Part shown: piece by piece, positions 1 to 5,500 of the stretch
Layout of the letters: every line of letters begins with the position of its first letter
How positions within the stretch are numbered: position 1 is the first letter of the stretch
Origin: Burkholderiales bacterium
GTDB lineage: Bacteria > Pseudomonadota > Gammaproteobacteria > Burkholderiales > Usitatibacteraceae
Assembly: GCA_025350945.1 (NCBI GenBank)
Contig: JANXWW010000302.1
Coordinates: 1-7,401, forward strand
DNA length: 7,401 nt
Direction of reading: 5' to 3'
Made by a program: the position numbers and the translations under genes
The notes under the pieces: generated by a model
The model's input: only the letters and a program-made list of their open reading frames with translations
The model's database searches: none
Told to the model about the DNA's origin: nothing

Positions 1-411
1 GACAGCGCGGCTCCCATGTACAGCGGTACTCTCAACAAATATGGGCATGTGAGATTTACCACTCTTATCCAAAATATTGCGCATCTTTGTGATCGGCGAT
101 TTCTCCAGTGTCTGGATATCTTCGGAATCAACAGTTCCATAGATAGTAATGACTGCAAGCGAAATCTCCGGCTGTTTACTCTTGTCAGCCGATGGGGGAG
201 CGCTCAAAGGCTGAGTCAAAGTCAAAGCAGGAAAATTTGGCAATTTACCTGACGGAATCTCGTCAGGCGGGATTCTATTGCGCAACAAAAGCGCGGCATC
301 TTGAGTTGCCACGCCGCTACCAATTTCATCGGCGCAAAAGCCATTAGCTTGCCCGCACACCAAGTATCTTATAAGCAGCCATCTCAAAGAGGCCAGAGTT
401 TTATAGCGCAT
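1..411 (-). CDS. Hypothetical exported protein, N-terminal 137 residues (3' end outside window)
   Basis: An open frame begins at ATG 411 and reads without a stop to base 1, so the C-terminus is missing. The frame is closed upstream by an in-frame TAA at 427-429, and ATG 411 is the first ATG after it. No Shine-Dalgarno sequence stands before it, so the start is only probable. Residues 1-27 look like a signal peptide: MRYK, then a Leu-rich stretch broken by two arginines, with a possible cleavage at GFCA|DE. A Pro-rich low-complexity stretch follows (about residues 45-75), then a mixed alpha/beta segment starting ISLAVITIYGTVDSEDIQTL. I do not recognise the family. That segment (I-x-G-x-V-x-x-x-D, then a predicted helix, then PIFVEST) faintly resembles the start of periplasmic ClpP/crotonase-like folds, but this is speculation. 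It lies 174 bp downstream of the haem lipoprotein gene, on the same strand, and may have its own promoter. Confidence 0.6.
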   Translation of the reverse strand, partial: MRYKTLASLRWLLIRYLVCGQANGFCADEIGSGVATQDAALLLRNRIPPDEIPSGKLPNFPALTLTQPLSAPPSADKSKQPEISLAVITIYGTVDSEDIQTLEKSPITKMRNILDKSGKSHMPIFVESTAVHGSRAV

Positions 412-439
412 GTTAATGATCAGCAGTTATACAGCAATC

Positions 440-469
440 ATTACAGAAAAATTCCGCGCTTGCAATCAA
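440..469 (-). promoter_or_regulatory. Possible sigma70-type promoter for the partial exported-protein gene
   Basis: On the minus strand TTGATT (469-464) is followed after 18 bp by TGTAAT (445-440), four of six and five of six matches to the -35 and -10 consensus. The spacer ends in a T-rich run. Transcription would start near 433, about 20 nt before ATG 411. A second -10-like TATAAC (431-426) has no matching -35 element. Found by eye only. Confidence 0.35.
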
Positions 470-554
470 AGTCACTCCAATGATGCGTACCGTTTCATTG
501 TTGCCGCCAACCTACGAGCTGTTACTGGCAGTGGTGAATATGGTGAGGTTTGAT

Positions 555-579
555 GTTGGGCAGATGAGGCCTGCTCAAC
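555..579 (-). repeat. Inverted repeat (hairpin) just past the haem lipoprotein stop codon
   Basis: Arms GTTGGGCAG (555-563) and CTGCTCAAC (571-579) form a 9-bp stem around a 7-nt loop. Read on the plus strand one pair is G-U; read on the minus strand the same position is an A-C mismatch. It begins 7 nt beyond the stop of the lipoprotein gene, where a terminator would sit, but no T-tract follows on the minus strand. It may be a weak or factor-assisted terminator, an mRNA 3'-end stabiliser, or chance. The rest of the 412-585 gap holds nothing else recognisable apart from the promoter. Confidence 0.3.
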
Positions 580-585
580 CTACAA

Positions 586-2565
586 TTATTGCGGCGCACC
601 GTTAGCGATCCAATTCACCAGCAAATCATAGCTCGCGCGGTTCGGCTGCCCCGGTGCCACACTCGTGTTAAAGCCGGGACGTTGCGCACCGTTGTGATGA
701 TTGCCGGATGGTTTGCGCAATAGCGGGCTGGCAACAACATCGGTAAAATTAATCCGGCTGCGCACCTCGGCGTACAGCCATGCATCATCGATGGCATCAC
801 CGACACTGCCATCGCCGTTGCGATCAATATTCGCGAATACCACCGGTGCCGCCGCGCCGCCAGTGCTGGCGATAGCGTGGCAACCTGCATTCGTACAGCC
901 GCCGCTCGCCGATTGCAAAATAGTTTTAATGTCGGCAAATCTTATGTTTGCCGGTGCCACAGCAAGCTGGCTATCCACCGCAATGCGCAACTGCACGGGC
1001 GAGCCCGACGTGCTGCCATTGGTCGCAATCAATTGCACAACATAAGCGCCATCCAAGCTCGCCGTAAAGGTTGCTTCAACTGCCGTTGCATTGCTCAGCA
1101 CACCACCGCCAGCAGGCCCTGATACCAGCGACCATTGATAGCCATTTGCGAACAAACTCTTTGACGCGGATAACACGGTCGCACCGGGACGCACCACACG
1201 GTCCGGACCTGCGTCCGCCAACGGACGGCCCGGCTTTAACGCGCGACCGGCAGAATCTTTGGCGACATAGCCGCGATCCTGTAAAAAAGTGGCGAGCGTT
1301 TCGGGGCTGCTTGAGCCATAGAATGTGTCGTAAACAATTTTTGCGAGTGGCATATTGCCGCGATCCACAATATGCGCCTTGGTACGATCAGCATAGGCGT
1401 CAAATTTGTCGAATGTTGATAGATCAATATCGGATTGCAAACCCGTGCCGCGCAGCAGATGACAGGTGCGACATGCTGGCGTGTAAACGTTTTTATACAG
1501 CGTGGTTTGCCCAGCAACTTCCCAGGACGGTGGCACGAAGTTATCAGCAAATACCGCATTGGGCAGACCGTCGCCGCCATACGCGGCCTTAATCACCGTC
1601 GAGGCGGTGCCTTGCCACTCGCCCGCCTGCGCGGGACGGCGACAGGCGTCTTCGGGTGCTGCGGAAGGTGCTGGCAGCGGATACGAGCACAACACAATTT
1701 TATTGATTGTTTTCAGTGCCGCTTCCTGCTCAGCGCGGCTATAGCCTGCTGTTTTGGAATAATCAAACGCATCGGCTTCGAACGGATGCAATTGCGCACG
1801 CACGTCACCTCGCGTGTTACTCGGGCCGTTAGACACCAGATTAAAACGCGGCTTGCCGGTGGCGTCTGGCGGCGTCAATGCATCACCGCGTCCACCGTGG
1901 CAGGTAATGCATGGGCCGGGCATGGCTTTTTCGCCACGACCGTCGAGATCAACCGTGGTTTCGCGCAGCCCCGTCTTGGCATTGAAGTTATAAAATTTTG
2001 CGAAACTCACGCCACTATTCGGGCCGGGGCTGAATTCAATCGTGTTGTAGCCCAACAGCCAGCGCTGATCGCGCACAATGGCGGCCTCCAGATTAAGTGG
2101 CGAATAGGCATACGCTGCGCCCGCCTGGATCAAATAATTTTCAACCAGATAGGCAGATGTGCCATCCGGATTTTGCCGCACCGTCATCCGTCGCCCGTAG
2201 CCTAGATCGCGCTTGTCACCAAACACCACCGAGACTTGCGTGCCCGCACCTGAATCAAAATTATTGGCGGCCTTCCATTTCGCCAAGGTGTCTTTTGCGT
2301 TGGTCGGATCAATCGCCGCGTAATATGCGTCGGCATAGGCGCGAGTGTCGGTTTGTTTGGCTCCATCGGCCTGCAATTGCGGGTTGGGGAACAGTAAAAA
2401 CGCGTTCGGCTCTGACGTTGCCACCGGTGCTGCCAGACCCGGGCCCGGCACGGTATCTGTGGCGCTGCTGCCACCCCCTCCGCCGCCACAGCCAGCTAAA
2501 AACAAGCCAGCAAACATACACGCAGAAATAAACCAATAAAAACGAGTACGAAAGACATTCAACAC
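586..2565 (-). CDS. Outer-membrane lipoprotein with three c-type haem motifs and a PKD-like domain
   Basis: A 659-residue protein when started at GTG 2565. I chose GTG because AAGGAG (2577-2572) lies 6 nt before it; the longer TTG start at 2571 directly abuts that ribosome binding site. The signal peptide ends in the lipobox LAGC, with Cys26 as the lipidation site, followed by six glycines. The residue after Cys26 is Gly, not Asp, which fits outer-membrane sorting. Haem motifs: CITCH (Cys219-His223), CRTCH (Cys365-His369) and a wider CTNAGCH (Cys557-His563, CX4CH). Met405 in RGNMPLA is a candidate distal ligand for the second haem; no Met follows the third, where a His pair (623-624, PSGNHHNG) is the obvious candidate. 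Cys293 and Cys308 could form a disulfide. Residues about 447-530 look like a PKD/Ig-like beta-sandwich (ADAGPD at its start, ANGYQWSLVSGP, then YVVQLIATNG). DRNGDGSVGD (581-590) is EF-hand-like. The end, LLVNWIANGAP, is typical of C-terminal cytochrome-like domains in exported proteins. The role is probably electron transfer; no catalytic domain was recognised. Confidence 0.9.
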   Translation of the reverse strand: MLNVFRTRFYWFISACMFAGLFLAGCGGGGGGSSATDTVPGPGLAAPVATSEPNAFLLFPNPQLQADGAKQTDTRAYADAYYAAIDPTNAKDTLAKWKAANNFDSGAGTQVSVVFGDKRDLGYGRRMTVRQNPDGTSAYLVENYLIQAGAAYAYSPLNLEAAIVRDQRWLLGYNTIEFSPGPNSGVSFAKFYNFNAKTGLRETTVDLDGRGEKAMPGPCITCHGGRGDALTPPDATGKPRFNLVSNGPSNTRGDVRAQLHPFEADAFDYSKTAGYSRAEQEAALKTINKIVLCSYPLPAPSAAPEDACRRPAQAGEWQGTASTVIKAAYGGDGLPNAVFADNFVPPSWEVAGQTTLYKNVYTPACRTCHLLRGTGLQSDIDLSTFDKFDAYADRTKAHIVDRGNMPLAKIVYDTFYGSSSPETLATFLQDRGYVAKDSAGRALKPGRPLADAGPDRVVRPGATVLSASKSLFANGYQWSLVSGPAGGGVLSNATAVEATFTASLDGAYVVQLIATNGSTSGSPVQLRIAVDSQLAVAPANIRFADIKTILQSASGGCTNAGCHAIASTGGAAAPVVFANIDRNGDGSVGDAIDDAWLYAEVRSRINFTDVVASPLLRKPSGNHHNGAQRPGFNTSVAPGQPNRASYDLLVNWIANGAPQ

Positions 2566-2571
2566 GATCAA

Positions 2572-2577
2572 CTCCTT
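2572..2577 (-). promoter_or_regulatory. Ribosome binding site overlapping the upstream stop codon
   Basis: AAGGAG on the minus strand shares its first base with the last base of the TGA stop (2579-2577) of the autotransporter gene. It is 6 nt from GTG 2565 and 0 nt from TTG 2571, so it decides the start of the lipoprotein at GTG. The arrangement predicts translational coupling of the two genes. Confidence 0.8.
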
Positions 2578-5500
2578 CAGAATCGCATCAGATAAACGAG
2601 CGAATATTGATCCACCACATAACTGCGGGAAGATGTGACAAAAGCTGGCCGGAAATCAGGCGTGGACAATATGCGCCGCCATGACAGATCCAGCGAATGA
2701 CGCTCTCCCAGCCCACGGTTATAGCCGAGCGTGGACAGCACTGTTTTGCCTTTGGTGCGATAAGTCAGAAAATCGGTACGCAGGAATGAATCATCCAGCA
2801 CAAACACATCTGCAATCGCCAGATTTTCCAACGATGCACGGCCGCTGGAAACAAAATGCCCTTTTCTGAATTCACCGTTCAAATAAATTGTTTCGCTGGC
2901 ACTAAACGCGAAGTCAACACCGAAACGCGCAGCATTTTCGCGGCTGGTAAACACATCGCTGCGCGCATTGCGCTCGTTGTGGGCCAAGGTAGCAAATAAG
3001 CTAACGCGATCAGTTAGTGGCACACGCACCGAGCTGGCGATTGATGATCGGATGCCGCGGCGTAATACCGATTGGAAATATTCACCGGTTGCTTGCGCGG
3101 TCAGCGAGAATGTGGCGGCATCAAAATCGCCTGACATCCGATATTGCAATTCGCCCTGCAGACCAGCACTGGCACGGCTCAAGCCATCGAAGTTCTGGAA
3201 TTTTTCACCGCCCGCCGAGTATGTGACGAGTGCGCGAATATTCGGATAGTTGTTGAATGTGTAGGTTTGCGCGTAGCCCGCATTCAAACTGGTGGATCGA
3301 TCGGCACGCTTATCGCCCGACTCTTTTGCGCGCGTGACGTTGGCGTCAAACGTGTAGCCCGCATCCACCTGAACGTCTTTCGGTTTGGTGGCAAGCAAAG
3401 CGAGTGGCCCACCGCGTCCATCGAGATCCTGGGTAAAGCTCAAACGAATCGACTGATTGCTATCGCGATTAAAGGTGTGCAGCAGTTCGTAATCGAGCCC
3501 AATCTTCAGCCCCTCGCGGCGAATGAAATCAGCACCGAATCCGAGCGCCAATGCGTTGCGTGCCACAGGCCCGGTTGCGAAGCCATAACGTGGCCCGCCA
3601 TTGAGATCCACATAGCCCACCGAGCCATCACTTGCACCTTTAAACTCACGCCGATATTCCAGACGCAAGCGTGGCGTAGTCGTGCCAAAACTTACGTCGT
3701 GAACACTTTCCGCTCTCAATCCTGCAACCCCTTGCAGCGACGTGACCGTTTGCCCAAAGAACGTCAATGCGTATTGACCCGCCCCGCTCTCTGAACTCTC
3801 CCGCAACTTATTCGAGGAAAAATCTACGCGACCATAGGGCGATAGCAGCACACCGTTATTGCGGTACTCGTATCCGGCAGCGATTGAACCAAAAATTTGC
3901 ACACCACTACGATTGCCATTCGCAAATTGATCCATGATCGAGACATAGCGCTTGGTTTTAAAATCGAGTGAACCGACGCCGACAAGACCATCGACAAATG
4001 TTTGCGCACTTGGCTGATAGCTCGCGTAAACAACACCGGAATAGCCGGTCGCGCGACTGCTTGAGCCATCATTACCGATCCCGGTTTTGTCGCGCGCAAA
4101 GCCCGCACCCACGCCCAGAAGCAATTGATCGCTCTGTCGTTGATCGACACCCAGGCTGATACCACTGGTACTGAAATCGAGCGCTGAACGTTGCGAATTG
4201 GCCTGACGTAAACCGAAATTGGCGGTGCCGGCAATCCAGAAATTCGGCCCTGATTTGCCCGCCGCACCTGCGGGCGTAATTGGCGCGCTTGATGTACTCG
4301 CTGATGCACTCGCTGCCAGTGCCGCGACATTCAGTGAACGCGACGCCAGCAGTGATGCCAATTCGTTCGAGAACGGGAAAGGATCGGTAGCTGCTTTGGT
4401 GCCAAGCGGATCAATATCTTTTGCTGCTGCAGCCGCATAAGAATTACCGAGGAAGGTGCCAGCTCGCGGCTTGTCTGATTGATCCACAGCAGCAATACCG
4501 TTTGCGCCATCTTTGCCACCTGACTTGCCGGCCTTGATTGAATCATCACCACGATGTCGCGACTCCATCCGCAACTGGAAATTTGAAATTTGTGCCTTCG
4601 CAAATCGTTCCGCTGTTTCCGCTTGCGCGGCGGCGAGCCCTGTTATTGCAGCTTGCTTGGTGGGATCGGGACGACCGGTGACAGTTACTTTTACTGTCGC
4701 AGGCGGTGAGGTACCCGCGTTGCCGAAAGCGGCGTAGGTGAACGTATCTGCGCCGAAAAAATCGGGCTTGGGTATGAACGTAATCTTGGTGCCGTTGACT
4801 GAAACTTCGCCATGCACAGGCTGCGCTACTACGCGCACGCCGGAGATCGCCGAGCCGCTGATGAATGGCGCAAGATCAAGTGTGGTCGGCGTATTCAGCG
4901 GTAGAATAAATACGAAGGCATCTGCGAGCGGCGCTTGTGTACTCACCGTGATATTGACCGTTCCTGCCGCCGATGTGCCGCCGGGACCGATGGCAGCAAA
5001 GGTCAAGCTGTCTGCACCGAAATAACCCTTGTTTGGCGTATAGCTTAACGTTGTGCCGTTGAGCGTTGCCGTTCCTTGCGTGGGTGCAGTGACGATTGTG
5101 ATGGATGTGAATATACCCGCCACACCACTGGCTAAATCAACGATGCCCGCTTTATTAAACGGCACGGTCACTGCTAATGTCGTGAGCACCGGCACAGGCG
5201 GCGGCGTGACGGTAATCGTCACAGTTGCCGTCCCCGAGGTGCCGCCTTGACCGGTTGCGGCATAGGTAAAACTATCGGTGCCAAAAAATCCTGGCTTAGG
5301 TGTGTAAGTCGCATTCAAGCCGTTGAGCACCACCGTGCCATTCGCAGGCTGCGCAACAATCGCGACCGACGTAAAACTACCATTTACCGCCGAACCAAGA
5401 CTGATCGCCACTGGCGTATTAAATGCAGTGCCGAGACTAAGCCCGGTCACGCCAGGCAGCGGCACATTGGCAATCGAGAATGTAACTGTTGTACTTCCCG

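Noticed and set aside
16..252. 78-codon plus-strand frame near the left edge
   Set aside because: It is antisense to the partial minus-strand gene at 1-411, which is longer, open to the edge and has a signal-peptide-like start. The plus frame has no ribosome site or recognisable feature.
301..483. 60-codon plus-strand frame
   Set aside because: The codon at 301 is TTG with no convincing ribosome site, and most of the frame is antisense to the start of the partial exported-protein gene.
555..579. Intrinsic terminator for the haem operon
   Set aside because: The stem is well placed, but on the minus strand it contains an A-C mismatch and is not followed by a T-tract, so I list it only as an inverted repeat.
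1435..2205. 256-codon open frame on the plus strand
   Set aside because: It lies wholly antisense to the haem lipoprotein, whose frame has clear domains and haem motifs. The antisense translation shows no recognisable domain and is rich in Arg, Cys, His and Trp, as expected of a shadow frame.
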